From Botryococcus braunii (Eukaryota; Chlorophyta; Trebouxiophyceae): DNA of 64,000 bases. Position 1 is the first letter of the stretch, and every line of letters starts with the position of its first letter. The notes below the pieces were generated by a model that saw nothing but the letters and a program-made list of their open reading frames with translations, was not told the DNA's origin and ran no database searches. Below are positions 35,813-48,962 of the stretch, piece by piece. Position numbers and translations under genes: made by a program. The stretch spans positions 85,001 to 149,000 of the forward strand of contig KV908429.1 in assembly GCA_002005505.1 (NCBI GenBank). The letters run 5' to 3'.

Positions 35813-35903
35813 GCCTCCCTCCCTCCCTCCCCCCCTCCCTCCCTCCCCTCCCTCCCTCCCTCCCTCCCTCCCTCCCTCCCCTCCCTCCCTCCCTCCCTCC
35901 CTC
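35813..35903 (+). repeat. (CCCT)n-type low-complexity tract
   Basis: About 90 bp of ccct units occur in two blocks. Pro/Ser-rich frames across it are artefacts. Confidence 0.9.
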
Positions 35904-36103
35904 GAGTGGGATTAAAAAAGACCACCAGATGTTTTAAAGACCCAGATCCAAATGTTTCAAGCTTTAATTAAGTCTTATACCACACCTGGCTACCAGCCAG
36001 CCGCAGCGATCCACAGCAATAATGACTCTGACTGGCCGCATGGCGAAGTGCCCCTCCACATCTCTTTGTGCAATGACGGCCTAGACCAATAAACCCTGAA
36101 GTC

Positions 36104-36290
36104 TCTTCAACAAGTCTAGCGCATCAGCAGCAACCTCCCCAATGTTTCCAAAGGCCTGGAAGGCCACGGGCGGTAGTTTATGCGCCCGCAAGACAGCATA
36201 GCGGGTCTGTTTGTCTTGGGCAGCGCGTGCGGCGGCCCCAGCCGGAACAAAAAGCTGCAGATTGGTGGTGTTGACTACGGATGAGCATAC
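36104..36290 (-). pseudogene. retroelement C-terminal relic
   Basis: The minus frame reads LFVPAGAAARAAQDKQTRYA, then VLRAHKLPPVAFQAFGNIG and EVAADALDLLKRLQGLL, and stops. The pattern of an Ala-rich helix, then K..KY, then F.P..F..FG..G, then a leucine-rich helix is typical of the last residues of reverse transcriptases of algal LINE-like elements. No polymerase domain remains upstream. A shorter copy of the same motif lies in SPP intron 18. Confidence 0.45.
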
Positions 36291-36317
36291 GCTCTTATAT
36301 AATGGCGTAAGATGATA

Positions 36318-36436
36318 GAAGAATATATTCTTCTTCGTTCTTCTAGGCCTTAACATTTCGCAGTGCATTGCAGAACTATGTTTCGTGTTGTAACTACAAC
36401 ACAAAACGCATCACTGCAATGCATTCGATTGTTAAG
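36318..36436. repeat. foldback with ~40-bp arms beside the retroelement relic
   Basis: Arms ccttaacatttcgcagtgca ttgcag and ctgcaatgcattcgattgtt aagg pair with a few mismatches. Inside them tttcgtgttgtaa pairs with ctacaacacaaaa, so the structure is almost loop-free. A separate perfect 16-bp palindrome, gaagaatatattcttc, lies just outside at 36318-36333. Confidence 0.75.
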
Positions 36437-37419
36437 GTCTACAGACCTCAACCTCAATGGAGAGAACGTTTGTTAACTTATACCCACAGCAAATTTCTGG
36501 CGCGAAATTGACACTGCAAGCCGCACCAAGAGAAGTCACATGGCGTTCATTCGAGCTCACCCAGACACCCATGTGGACGTCGCAGCAATGCATTTGCTAT
36601 CCTGCTATCTGCCGCCAAAGTAGTTGACTATATATAATATGTCAGAAAGATATACCTATGAGCGGTATCAGTATATTCTGAAGCAAACCTCGTGTGGAAA
36701 AGGAGCCGACTCAGACCCTTGAGAAGCTGGGACGCAGGTGCCAATTCGGGGTACATGAAGGCCTGGAGACCGACGGGGCAACGATGGCTGAGCCCCAGGT
36801 GATAACCTTGCTGGTGAACGGGACTCAACCTGAAAGCATTAATGTCAAGGTATCTCTGCATTCTGAGCATAAGGATGTCTTTTGGAACACGCCATCAGAA
36901 TGCTGACTCATTTAGGACATTCAGTGGTTTTTTACGATGAGGTTCCAACGCACAGATCAAGCAACAGCAAATTTCACTGGCCCATGGGGCTGTCTGTTCA
37001 CGGATCGTTCCCAAAGTCTTCCTCCAGCTGTGTGGCTCACCCCGTAGGTACTACCCTGGGAGTGCTCATTTATAGCAGGACTACTTCCTCTGACAAGTAT
37101 GTTTCGACATGTGTGGCGGACAAAAGCCAAACAGGCATTTAATCGTGATTGCAACTGTTAATCGCGATTACCAAGAATTCAAGCCCGAAAACTGGGTTCC
37201 TTGTAACTGTGGACACAAAGGATTGCCTTTTGCGGATTACCAGATGTCTTGGTGATTATCACATACATTGGCCCTAACTTTGCCTGGAATGACATGATGC
37301 GGCTCTTACATGAAACTGCAATGCTTATTCCTTTTGATGAAGACGCACTGCTTTCCTGGCCAACGAAGAGCTTGCCACATACTATAATTAGCTAATGGAT
37401 GCCATCCTGATTCCATGTC

Positions 37420-37443
37420 TTCTTAAGGTGGCCACCTTAAGAA
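37420..37443. repeat. perfect 24-bp palindrome
   Basis: The half-site ttcttaaggtgg is followed immediately by its exact reverse complement, without a loop. No gene is adjacent. Confidence 0.95.
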
Positions 37444-38347
37444 AACATCTGCTCGCCCTTGACACCACCCACTCTGTTGTGCCAAGGTATGATTCCTACT
37501 TGCTGGACCTGACTTTCTTAGTGTTCTAAAGCACTAACAGACGGTGACCAAGCACGACTCATCATTAAAAAAACACTGGGGGAGCTTGCAGCCGGTCCTT
37601 AAAAACTGCCGGGTTTTCTCTGGCCCACAAACATCGTGTTGGGCTACACTCACTCATTAACGGCATCGATATTACTAGGCTGAATATAAGTGCTTCTCTG
37701 TCGCAAAACCTTGCCCATTGCCTGCACAATGGGCACGGGGCCACAAGCGAGGGGACGGGAGCAAGAAAGCCATCAAGCCATTGAAATTGCCGCAATGATG
37801 ACCATTTTGACAAATCCTGCGCGTGATGCACCCATAGCTTGGCCACAACAGTGGTCAAGAAGTGAAACAGTGTTGCCTGCAGCTGGTGCTCCACCATGAA
37901 ACATGTTATTGTGCAATGCTGTGTTAAAAACTCAGGTAAATCTGCCAAAACTAACTTTTAGAGCCCAATACAAGTTTTTGTGAGTTCCAGATCCGGGTCT
38001 TGCAAACCCCAATAGTAGAAGAAATTGTCAAGGACCCATCCTCCATGTGGAAGTTAGGAACCCAACCACATTTGACTTCCCCCCCTCTCTCTTTCGCCAT
38101 ATCTCTTCTGAGTACATGGTAGCAAGCCAGCTGACCATCTCAGACAACTCCATAGCCTCTCAGGGGAGAAAATAATAAACTGGTAATTGCAAAACAGCAC
38201 TCTTCTGTTGCAAAACAGTCCTGCAACAGTTGGCCTGCCCTTAAAGATCAAAGAATCGCTGGTTTTGGCATGAGCTTGTGTGTCAGAGCTTAGGAAACAA
38301 GCAAGGCCCAAAATTAGCTATGAAAGGAGTGGAAAACATCTACACCA

Positions 38348-38814
38348 TCAGGTTCCAGGGATTAAGGCTTGCGAATCTAGTATTCTCCTTATAAGTTCTT
38401 CTTTCCGACCCCTTGTGGGCAGATTTTTATCCGCCAATATGGTTTGTAACTCCTGGACAGTTCTTCTTTGCAGATCTACTGCAGAATACTCAACATGTGC
38501 TCCTGTACGCTCCCCCACAGCATTCAAACAAGGATCAAGGGGAAACAAAGCAGCGTTGAAAAATGTTGAACAGGAAGTTTTGAATACCATGCTCTTTGCT
38601 CTTTTCATGGGAGAGATCCCAAAGTTTAAGTAAGTTTAAGAGCAGTGGGTACCTGAAACTTCAGTAGACACTCCTGAGGGGCCAGCACTCCTGCTTCTGA
38701 CAGTAGGAGGTTCTGCTCCAGCACTTCCGGTTGCTTCTCTCTTCCGAGACTTCGGAGGCTGTGCTTGCAGGGATTGAACGATGACATTTGTTGGATCACT
38801 TTGGACGACTCCCG
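38348..38814 (-). CDS. SAP-domain protein, C-terminal exons
   Basis: Two minus-strand exons join in phase: 38814-38653 and 38502-38348 (TGA at 38350-38348), with a 150-bp GT-AG intron. The last exon encodes a SAP motif, a ~35-residue helix-turn-helix that binds DNA, often scaffold-attachment or damage-related: TVQELQTILADKNLPTRGRK followed by EELIRRILD, matching the family's leucine spacing and the central Gly. The preceding exon is basic and Ser/Pro-rich (PPKSRKREATG), a typical nuclear linker. A further upstream exon around 38922-38836 (EVLQSKLNRLSNTF) is possible, but its phase could not be reconciled. The amino-terminal part of the gene is unresolved, so the function beyond DNA binding is unknown. 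Confidence 0.55.
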
Positions 38815-39426
38815 CTGTAAACAACACATCTCAACCATTGATACACATACGACAGCCCACCTGAACGTATTGGAAAGACGATTCAACTTAGATTGCAATA
38901 CCTCGGGGGCCTGTGTCATGCTCTGCAATATAACTCGGTGCCGGCCTCCCAATCACACCTCCCCTTAAATCGTCGGTCCAAAACCCCCTGAAAAAGCAAA
39001 ATGTATTTGAAGATAAAGTTATCTAGAAATCGCATAATTGAAATCTATATTCAAAGCCGATAGACAATTAAATGAACTATGCATTGAGATAGATCAGGTC
39101 AACCGAACAAGGGAGGTGCTACCTAGCGGGGAACTTCTCAAGAAAAGAAAGATCCTTCTGATCGGGATGGAGCATATGGAAGTACTGACGTGTTATGAAG
39201 CCCCTCTTTGCAGGTGCATATTACCACAGGGAAGCAGATGGACATACAGTTCAACCACCAGCAGCCAGATTTAAGCATTTTTTTTGGAGACTCGAATGCA
39301 ATTCGGCTGTACGTCCATCTTCCCTTTTCCTTCGGAAGGCTGTGTACGGGCGGGATTCTGAAAATTCTTTTTTTTTTTTTTCTTTTTTTTTTCCAACATA
39401 TTTTTCATGGATGTTAAAAATATATT

Positions 39427-39459
39427 TTAAATTAAGAGTGAAGCCTATTCTAACCGCAT
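39427..39459 (-). repeat. dispersed ~45-bp repeat, copy 2
   Basis: On the minus strand it reads atgcggttagaataggcttc followed by actcttaattt, matching the core of the other three copies. The outer half (aagatttatggtg) is not preserved here. Confidence 0.7.
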
Positions 39460-39902
39460 ATAATATATTTGTTGGAGATCTGTCAGTATTTTTAAAGAGT
39501 TCTGACATTTTCTGTTGGAATCCGGCAATAATTTGTATTTTTTTTCCCACTTGTTACATTCAGCCTCCGTGTCCATGGAACGATCTGCATGTTTTACGTG
39601 CATGCACACTTAACACTTTTCCCAATACTCTGCAGAGTGGAGGCCCCCTACTGTAGCGCTAGTTTATTGGTGAAACACACAATCAGGACGTCAGGCGGTG
39701 AGGCACAGAATGCAGCAGCCGTGTCCAGTAAGCTTAAGAAAGCTATCACCATCCTGCGTGTGACAAAGAAGTTTAGCCTTCAGAGGATCTTTGGTCATCA
39801 AGCTTGGCTTACTTTGGGGGTCTTGAGGGTCATGCGTTTCTTCATGAACATGAAGAAATACACCCACATATTCATGTATAAGCTATTCGTTGTTCCTTAT
39901 CC

Positions 39903-40250
<348 letters not shown>

Positions 40251-43200
40251 CACGACGTTTTTGGGGGGTCAAAATTAAATTAATGAATAAACCGCCGGTT
40301 GAGGGGGGTCAATATTTTCGACATTATTTTCTGGAATTTTTTCCAGCATTCGGATGCCTACGAGGTGTAGGAGAGTTCTCGAGACACTTTGACATCATAT
40401 AAAAATTCGGTGATGAAGGTTTGGGCCAATTAAGTGTTATTCAGTGCTGATGTAGGTTTGGATATGAGGATATTAAGAATATCTTTAACTGTCTTGAGAG
40501 GTGGGGTCAATAATTTGCGCCATTATTTTTAGGATTGTTTCTTATTTTTAATTAATAAAACGGGTTTTTTGGGGGGTCAAAATAAAAATATGGGTCAATC
40601 TTTTTCGACCGTACGGTATATATAGTTGAATTCATCCATGTTGGGCTTGTTGGTTCCCCCCTTAATACTTAGATGGAAGTAGGCAAGATCTTGATCTAGA
40701 TCCTCCAGATATAGAGTGGTATTGATTGAACACGAGTTGGCGGCAATCCCGCATTGTGAGGGAACTGCAGACATTGGCCCACGACTCGTGGCGGCCACGA
40801 GGCCAGGAGTGGACAATACGTACCTAGCCCAACGTGCTAGTGGGAAAGACGTTGATCCCGTAATCTAGGAATATTCTCACCCTTCCTAGGTCGCTGACTC
40901 GTGGGAGGCCAAAAGCCTTACTAGATAACAGTCTATCTGTACCTTTTCGGAGGTTGTAGCAAGTTCACCTCCTGTACCTCCAGTGCACTTGGCCGCTGGA
41001 GTCCCCGTGGGCGCCGGTATTAACGAGCCCCAGGGGGGTCACCATGTCGAGGGTGTGTAGGATGGGTTGCCCCGCAGTGAACAATGGCTTGACAAGTCGT
41101 AACAAGTACAACGGTCGCTGCTTTGCCATCGAGCCTGTTTCAGGTGAAGAGAGGGCAAACTTTTCCCATTTGTGGGTCCCATTCCCCCCATTAGCCATGA
41201 GTCTTCCACCAGGCGTGGAGTAAGCCCAAGAGTCTGTGTGGCTATCACACACAGGGGCCACTGGGAAAGGCTTAGGAGTAAATTGTCACGTTCGGATCTC
41301 CATAAAACTTCCAGGCATGCTTGACGGCCAGGAAGCTTATAAGCAGTTGATTAAGCAGTTTGCTCAAAGATAGCATTGGAACTGGGTGCCGCAAGATGGC
41401 ACATCTTGGACACTTTGTATGATGTATGCTGACCGGCAGGAAGATAGCATTACGGCCTGCCTGGCTATGAGCAATAGGGAATTGCAATTCATTAACACAG
41501 TGGATAGGCCGTATGGCATGGCGACTTGGAGAGGTTCGGGGGTTGGTGGAGACCTGTAGGTCTGGAAATTCTGCCCTTATTCGTCAATAATATTCAAAAA
41601 CCATTGTTAGAAGGCATCTTACAGTGGTCATAATGCACTACGTAGTAGCAGCAGTGTATACATAATGCTCTACATCTTGGGCCGACATCGGCAGCCAGCA
41701 GCATCATCTACAAGCTTGCGGGTTTTGCCCACACCCAAGTTACCGCATATGGACTATTGTGCACCTCTTGCACGAAGTCTGCCAGGAGGTTGAAGCATTC
41801 CGAACCACGATCTTGCCAATCTAGAGGAAAAACATCATACATGGTGACGGCCTGTATAGGATGTCCGAAGAACAACATTAGTGGTTCCGCTTGCTTCAAC
41901 CTCCAGGCAGACAATATTGGCAGGAACCTTGAACCACTCTTTCAAGCCACTACCCTGCAAAATTTTGTATCACCGGGATTCTCCCCCTCTTTGCCTCGAG
42001 CTCTGATGTGGTACGGCTTGTGCCCACTTGATGGCGTAATTAATTACGCCATCAATATTGCCATGTCAGTGACATTGTCACAGGCTTCTGACCAGGACCA
42101 GCGGGTACCTTGACGTTCACGGAGGTACAGGGGTGCAAGCTGGGTGACCAATTGGTTGCAATTGCCCAATCCTTGATGGCCCAATCCTTGCAAGTATGGC
42201 GTTGCCCAATCCTTGATGGCAGCTATCTGACGGAGATCCATGATACCCATGGACGTCGCAATATGACGTCCGAGGTAAAGAAGCTCCGTTGGTTATGTGC
42301 CACTAGAGTACTCCAACGTTTCACACACACACACACCCCCCTGGCTTCTGCAAGCCAGCATGTATGACACATGGTTTACGGATTAGATATACTTCACTTT
42401 TTCTTAAAACAAGTTCTGGCTGAGCGATTTTGAGGGATCCCTCCGGAGGGAGCAGAAGCGCTCCGTAAAAGGGTAACTCTTCCAAGTTTTATAAAGTTTC
42501 CAAATTGGTCCCCTGCAAGAGGCCTAACACATGTTCCAAGTATTGCCCGTGTTCCTCAGGGATACTGCTAAAGGTGAGAATATCAACAAAATGTTGGCTC
42601 AAAATTGTGCAGGGATCTGTCCCGTCCCTTAGGAGGTACGGAAGATGTTGTTCTTAGCCGCTGGGCACATGGGGGCGGGGGTCGATGGTAAGCTCCAAAG
42701 GGAGCACAGGCCGCTCATAAAGACCCGTAGGGGACCAGAAAGTGGTCTTAGGAGTTCTTAGAAGTATCTTGATTAGGTGGTACCCCTTAGGAAGGTCCGG
42801 ACTAGGGAATCCTGGAAATGGTCGTGGACATCGTCTACCCTGGGCAGTAAAGGTCGCGACCCTCCTCCCACGCGTGGAAGTGGATGTCTTCGCGACGGCG
42901 CTCCTGGCCAGGGACATAGGTGAGAAAGGCTGGTTCCTGGGTGACGCGCAGACGAGCAGAGGTGAGGACAGCGTCGAAACCGTTACGAACGGAATATGCT
43001 GGCCGATTATGGCCACATGCCCCCACCAAGGGTAGTTTGTTCGTAATATGTTTAAGATGGATATTAGCACGGTAGCCACTTACCGTGCGGAGACTCCCAA
43101 GTTGGACGAACAGACTTTGGGCCCAAAGAGTGAGGACGGTTTATAGATGTAGACATAGATGTATAGGGGACCCCGTCCTGAAGCGGGACAGCCATCAGCT

Positions 43201-44113
43201 GATCATGATCAAAACGAGGCCAAACCTACCATGTATTCAACGTTTGCCTTCACAAAATGCTTTAACGGACGTTTGGGTCAAAATCAAACCAGATCGAGTC
43301 TTGGCAAACTCAGTTGCCTCATCGTGGTTATCAAATCTGCAGCATCTGTCAAGCACGAAGGTTGAAATTAAACTGCACCGGGATTGTTGGCCTCACAAAA
43401 GCCAAGAAATGCATGCATTGGTCAACAGGCGGATCTAAATATTCTCCCAAGAGCGTTGCCCCATAAGAATGGCTTGCTTAACGATTCAGCTCCTAAGACA
43501 TCATACAGCTTTGGCCAGAACAAACTCGGCAAGAAACATGATGGACGGCCGGATCAATATTGATTAATCGCCTTTCCTATTATAACCATTTCCGATGGAA
43601 GCAGGCTATGCTCTCTGTGTGGAATGCGCCGGGGTGCTTGAATCCCAGGTTTTACTGTATGTGCCGAGTTATGCACTCGCGCAGGCACTCCTCAGAAGTT
43701 TTCAGAAGATTTCCTGCAATTAGAATTTGCTTAGTCATGACGGATGTACGCTGACCTTGAACCTGATTGTACACTTTTGTACATAACTTTCAGAGTACTC
43801 GGACTCGACTGGGAACGTTTGTTTTGACGCCGCGCGGTTAGTGGAAAGTCTCAACTCGCATCTAGCTACGGTAATGCGCACGGGAAACACTGGTTCTCAA
43901 ACCCAACAACGACAGTCAGAATAAGGTGTGCGAGCCTGCTGCTCTTTTTGCGCACTTAATCGTACTTGTGGCTGGAGCTCGTACTGAGGGTGGCAGAAGA
44001 AAAACGTTATGCCGACCCCTTAGCGCATCATATTTATAGACTTATGAGAACCTGAATTGTCTCAGGATAAGTTTTGATGTAATATACCTGCAGCTTTGGA
44101 CCTTTACTGAAGC
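40251..44113. other. 3.9 kb spacer before ALG2, no supportable gene
   Basis: There is no exon with family support. Minus-strand frames near 41708-41914, 40965-41261 and 42654-43079 have weakly retroelement-like phrases (LFFGHPIQAVTMYDVFPLDW) but no diagnostic domain, and I treat them as at most relics. The direct repeat gcccaatccttgatgg occurs twice near 42172 and 42206. The palindrome at 42028-42055 is listed separately. Confidence 0.45.
42028..42055. repeat. perfect 28-bp palindrome
   Basis: The half-site ttgatggcgtaatt is followed directly by its reverse complement. It is loop-free, with no neighbouring gene within 2 kb. Confidence 0.95.
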
Positions 44114-45537
44114 ATGAAGAAGAGGGCTGTACCTCTACGGCTTGCTTTTTGCCACCCAGATCTGGGTCTTGGAGGTCAAGCTGCCCCTCATTGTGTCTGA
44201 AGCACACTAAAATCCTTCATCTTAAACGTTTATATTCTTTTCGCATATTCACTTTTCTTGTTGCTGCAGGAGCCGAGCGGTTGATAGTTGATGCCGCGGC
44301 TGAACTTGTAAAGCTTGACCATAAAGTACGTTCTACTTCGCAAGGAAACGTCACATGCCGTTATCTGTTCACCAGAAGGTCTAATTTGGGGGAAACTTTG
44401 ATAATCCAACGCAAGGTTTACTTTGGCTTTGAGGAGTGCAGGTCATTATTTTTACAGCACATTATGATCCCAACAGGTGTTTCAAAGAAACACTTGAAGG
44501 GAAGTTTGCTATTAAAGTTTGCGGATCATGGCTTCCAAGACAAATTGCTGGCAGATTCCATGCAATTTGTGCATGTCTACGGTGTATATTTATTGCCTTC
44601 TACATCGCCTGGTTCTCTTGGCGGTAAGAACAGACTACATCTGCAATCTTTAAGAAATGATGTAGCACCTTAATGAACATTGCAGTGGTCTGCCAGTATA
44701 TGTCACAAATGTGGACCGTGCAGGACCAACCAGATTTTCGATGTTGTTATTGTGGATCAAGTATCCATTGTAAATCCTTTCCTGCATGGCTTAACTAAGA
44801 GTAAGGTATGTTATTTTTTTCACCTGAAGAATAAAGGGCATCCTTTGCTGTCAATTTGTAATTGTCATTGCCGTTTGTTTTGCAAAGCGTTTTCCCTCCT
44901 TTCTCCTGCAAGAATGAAAATGGCTTTCCAGTCCTTCATCGTATGGATGCATAATGCGTATCCAGAAGATTTGGTTCTATTGGGGCTTTCAGCTTCCAGT
45001 TCGATTTGGTTATGGCCACAGAAGAAGTACTCTAATTTCAAATCTCTATCTTGCGGAGCCCCAGGACCACATCTGTATTATGTGGAGTCATGAGTGGATA
45101 GGGTAAGAGATGTTATTGTTTGTCTCCACTTGTGGGCTTCTTCTTAAGGTCCCACAGGTGGGTTAGCAAGGTTTTTACACATTTTAACATATCTCACTAT
45201 TTCTTCGTCATGCATACGCACACGCAATCTGCACCTTTTTTCATATTACTTTTATACATCGTATTACTAAGAATTTAACAGGTATGTCTTGCAGGTACTC
45301 TTCTACTGTCACTTTCCTGACATGCTTTTGGCGCAACGACAGTCATGGCCTCGTCTGTTTTACAGGATGCCAATTGACTATCTTGAACAGGAGACCACTG
45401 GAATGGCCGACACAATTCTTGTCAACAGTGCTTACACACAGGGTGAGCAGCCTCATGTCCAGAACTTGAATGTTATGAAAGGGTATCGTGGCTTGTAAGG
45501 GGACGACATCAGCGCTGGGGGTGTGTGTGTGGTGGGT

Positions 45538-45582
<45 letters not shown>

Positions 45583-45663
45583 TGTGTGCGCGCGCGCGCA
45601 CGCGCGCGCATGTGCGTGTGTGCGTGCGTGTGTGTGTCTTCTGTCTGTCTGTGTGTGTGTATG

Positions 45664-45745
<82 letters not shown>

Positions 45746-45874
45746 TGTCTGTCTGTCTGTCTGCGCGGGTGTTCGCTTTCTTCCAGGATTGTCAAACTGT
45801 CTTGTTCAGATTGCCCCATAAGAATGTAAAGAAGAAAGAGAAGATGTGATTGCGTGCGTGTTCAGGCGTGTGTT

Positions 45875-45914
<40 letters not shown>

Positions 45915-46517
45915 CTATGACATGTTTGACATGTGCACAGGGGTCTTTGCTAAAACGTTCAAGAGATTGCATGCTCGTGGAATTGTCCCGAGTATTTTGC
46001 ACCCTGCAGTTAATGTCCCTTCAGAGGCTGTCTTGGCAGACACATTGGCTCAATGGCCACAAACGCTGTCCCCTGCATTAGCAGAATTCGCGCGCGCAGG
46101 CCCAGTGTTCCTCTCCATCAATCGCTTTGAGCGGAAGAAGGTCAGTTGCTTTTGTCTTTGTATATTTTGCTTTCTTGCCTTGCAATCAACATGTGCTATT
46201 TATGAGATGGGGTCTGCCGGCATGACTCAATCCTAACAATGCACCCTCCAAGCCAAGGCAGCAGCTATCGGCTGGTGAACAGGTATAATGCGCGGTGTCA
46301 GATATGAATTTGATAGGGCCCGTAAGGGCTGCTCTGGCATGTACATTGGCGGTTGTGGATCCATTACTTGCACGGCTGCTGTTAACTGCACTAAGAGAGA
46401 GAGATATAGGGTGGGGGGAAGAGAAAAGACGGGGGGAGAGGGAAAGCGAGGGAGGGAGGGTGCGCGCATGTGTGCGTGCGTCTCTCTCTCTCTCTCTCTC
46501 TCTCCCTCTCTCTCTCA

Positions 46518-46606
<89 letters not shown>

Positions 46607-46654
46607 CCTCCCTCCCTCCCCTCCCCCCCCCCTCTCTCTCTCAGCGCGACGCGC

Positions 46655-46703
<49 letters not shown>

Positions 46704-47992
46704 GTCATTTTTTTGGGAAAGGGGGGGGGGGTCGGCTCTGGGGCGTTACACATGGGTAATACCACTTGGTCAAGTATTCAGCAGGCTTTCCTTGTATGGC
46801 ATGTGATGTAGAGAAGGGCGACGATAAATGCCTCTGGTGAAGTCAATGAGGCTTTGTCGATCGCGAATGGCTATGCCACTTTTGTTTCTTATATGGACTA
46901 TTACTTGGTGTTCTGATTTCTGGCAGGGGATCGAACTGGCCATCCAAGCCTTGGGAAGGCTTCTTGACAGACTACAAAAGGAGGAAATGGCCCATTTGGA
47001 ACTTCCTCGCCTCATTGTAGCTGGGGGTTATGATGTGCGTCTGGCCGAGAACCGTTTGTACTTTGAGGAGCTTCAGAAGGAAGCTGTCCATTTGAAATTG
47101 AAAGATAAGGTACGAGCTCATAGATTTTTATTTCCCATCCCTTAATATGTCTTTTGGAGGGCCAATCTTGTTTCCTTGGCATATGCGCGGGTGCATCGGA
47201 TCCACCCAGTATGGGTCTGGAAGGATCGGCAGGCTTGCTGGTCCCTTCCCCGGGCGTTGAGATTAGAATGTGGTTGTGATTAAATTTGCCCTTTCTATAC
47301 TGGAGTGTCTTATGATTGAAATGTGGTCGTAATTAGATTTGCCCCTTTCTTCCTTGCAACATCTTGTTTTCCTGTGTGCAATCCATCTTAGCCGTAGAGT
47401 GTGGATACATGGGGGCTGATGCATATCTTACGGAGACCATCCTTATGGAGAATTTGAACCATTTGCCTGTGGCTTACGGAGGGTGGATTGCAGGTTTGGT
47501 TTCTGCCTTCATTCACTGATGCTGAGCGAGGTGCCTTACTGGCAATCTGTCGTGCCGTGGTCTACACACCTCAAAATGAGCACTTTGGAATAGTGCCATT
47601 GGAAGCCATGGCCTCAGCACGCCCTGTTATTGCATGCAATTCAGGAGGTCCGCTGGAATCCATAAGGGACGGCACTACAGGCTTTCTGGTTGAACCAGAG
47701 CCTGATGCGTTTGCGGCTGCTATGCTGAAGCTGATGGTGCTGCCTGCTATTCTGTCTCCATCCTGTAGTCAACTTTGTTCTTGCTGTCCTTCTTTGCGAT
47801 GCTGCACCTGCGTTAGTATAAAGTTGAGTTGCTTTAGTTGAGAGTACCATTGTATGAGTTGAGTTGTTGGTGGAATGAAATGGTTGTGGAAACACTTGCA
47901 AGCCGTTTGCCATCGTTCTTATCTTTTACCCCTGGTCACACCCTCATGCATGTTATAAATAAGAGCAATTCCTCCTGCGCCAGCGCAAGCAC

Positions 47993-48080
<88 letters not shown>

Positions 48081-48474
48081 TTTGAGTTCTTTGTTTTGGG
48101 GGGGGGGGGTGGTTGTGGGGGCACACTGACATGCAATGTGTCCAATGCTTATGATTGACATTGATTCCATCACTACTTTTGGCCCTTGTTCATTTACAAG
48201 GTGACAAAGCGTTGTTAGACACTGGGAAGTGCCCAGATTTGGTGCAGTGAAAATGAAGATATTATCAGCTTTGTGGTAGGCAACATACGCTCGTGGCATA
48301 ATGACATTTCACCAGAGGTACCATTGGACTGCACAGGACCCGAAGAAAGCACAGACCATTGGACAGCAGGCGAGGATGCATGTGCAATTGTGCTTTTCGC
48401 GCAGCTCGTTCGGAATCAAATTGCAGCAGCAGCTTCGAAGCCTGGTCCGATCAGTTACCAGCAAGAAGTCGTGA
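44114..48474 (+). CDS. ALG2: ALG2 alpha-1,3/1,6-mannosyltransferase
   Basis: ALG2 adds the second and third mannoses, from GDP-mannose, to the dolichol-linked core glycan on the cytosolic face of the ER. Nine exons join in phase: 44114-44174, 44270-44325, 44442-44623, 44724-44805, 45295-45442, 45941-46140, 46927-47109, 47494-47736 and 48337-48474. They give 430 residues, against about 400-415 in other eukaryotes. All introns are GT-AG. The amino terminus MKKRAVPLRLAFCHPDLGLG leads into GGAERLIVDAA, the GT4 glycine-rich donor loop. Next come HYDPNRCF, a hydrophobic stretch (IFIAFYIAWF), VVIVDQVS, FYCHFPDMLLA, LSINRFERKK and the GT4 E-x7-E motif in EHFGIVPLE (Glu 333 and 341). The last exon (DPKKAQTIGQQARMHV, then FSRSSFG) matches the family C-terminus. 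It overlaps a longer open frame in another frame that is only a shadow. Confidence 0.92.
45519..45760 (+). repeat. (GT)n-rich microsatellite in ALG2 intron 5
   Basis: GT runs are broken by gcgcgcgcac, gtct and tgtatgtcta segments over about 240 bp. A second pure GT run (~45879-45912) lies in the same intron, ending about 29 bp before the acceptor of exon 6. Confidence 0.9.
46481..46702 (+). repeat. (CT)n-(CG)n-(GT)n compound tract in ALG2 intron 6
   Basis: A long CT run passes through ccct and poly-C, then alternating GC (gcgcgcgc), then GT. The order resembles that of other intron tracts here. Confidence 0.9.
47998..48079 (+). repeat. (GT)n microsatellite in ALG2 intron 8
   Basis: About 80 bp of GT carry a single gtaggt break, 260 bp before the final exon. 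Confidence 0.95.
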
Positions 48475-48962
48475 TGGAAGCCTGCCTCCATCATAACGAT
48501 GTGCAGGGAGTGCTTTCATACAAGGCTGCGGAGGCTGATGCGCGCTTTTATTTTTCTATCTAGAATGTAGACATTGGCATGCCTTTCGAGGAGTGCAGGC
48601 ATCCACCAGGGGGCTTTTTCCCCGCACTGCAAGCACTTCCTGACGGTTTATATGCCCAAACCTTTTGAAGGCTCGCGCGTTCTTCCCCCAAGGGGAGCTG
48701 AGCCTCCTCAGACGCATATTACGAATCTTGTGCGGGGCATTTGTTACAGGATTCCCTACATGACCACAAGGTGGCTGCCCCCCTTGCACTTGTTGAACCT
48801 GGATAGCTGCTGCAGGATGCTTCTATGTTCTGTTCTTGCGTTCCTAGCTAACTCCAAAACCTTTGTGGCGTGAAAGCCCATCTTGAGTTGGTGGAATGCA
48901 TGCAGATTGTTCGTGCTTGCTGCTATATTGACCGCCAAGGTGCAGACGGCTTAACTATGAAG

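Noticed and set aside
35433..35915. 160-codon plus-strand frame
   Set aside because: Its end is a CCCT low-complexity run, its middle is a 31-bp duplication, and no motif or splice signal supports it.
36694..36852. Plus-strand exon ending at a gtatct donor near 36849
   Set aside because: It is a single short frame with an opposing open frame of equal quality and no partner exon.
39038..39417. Plus-strand exon pair (IDQVNRTREVLPSGELLKKR and VHITTGKQMDIQFNH)
   Set aside because: Protein-like and with an acceptor near 39211, but no donor or phase links the pieces and no family is recognised.
41708..43079. Gypsy-like polyprotein remnants on the minus strand
   Set aside because: A few phrases resemble retroelement proteins, but no protease, polymerase or integrase motif can be read. 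The evidence is too weak to call.
48273..48563. 96-codon frame after ALG2 intron 8 as a separate gene
   Set aside because: It overlaps the true last exon of ALG2 (48337-48474) in another frame and is a shadow of it.
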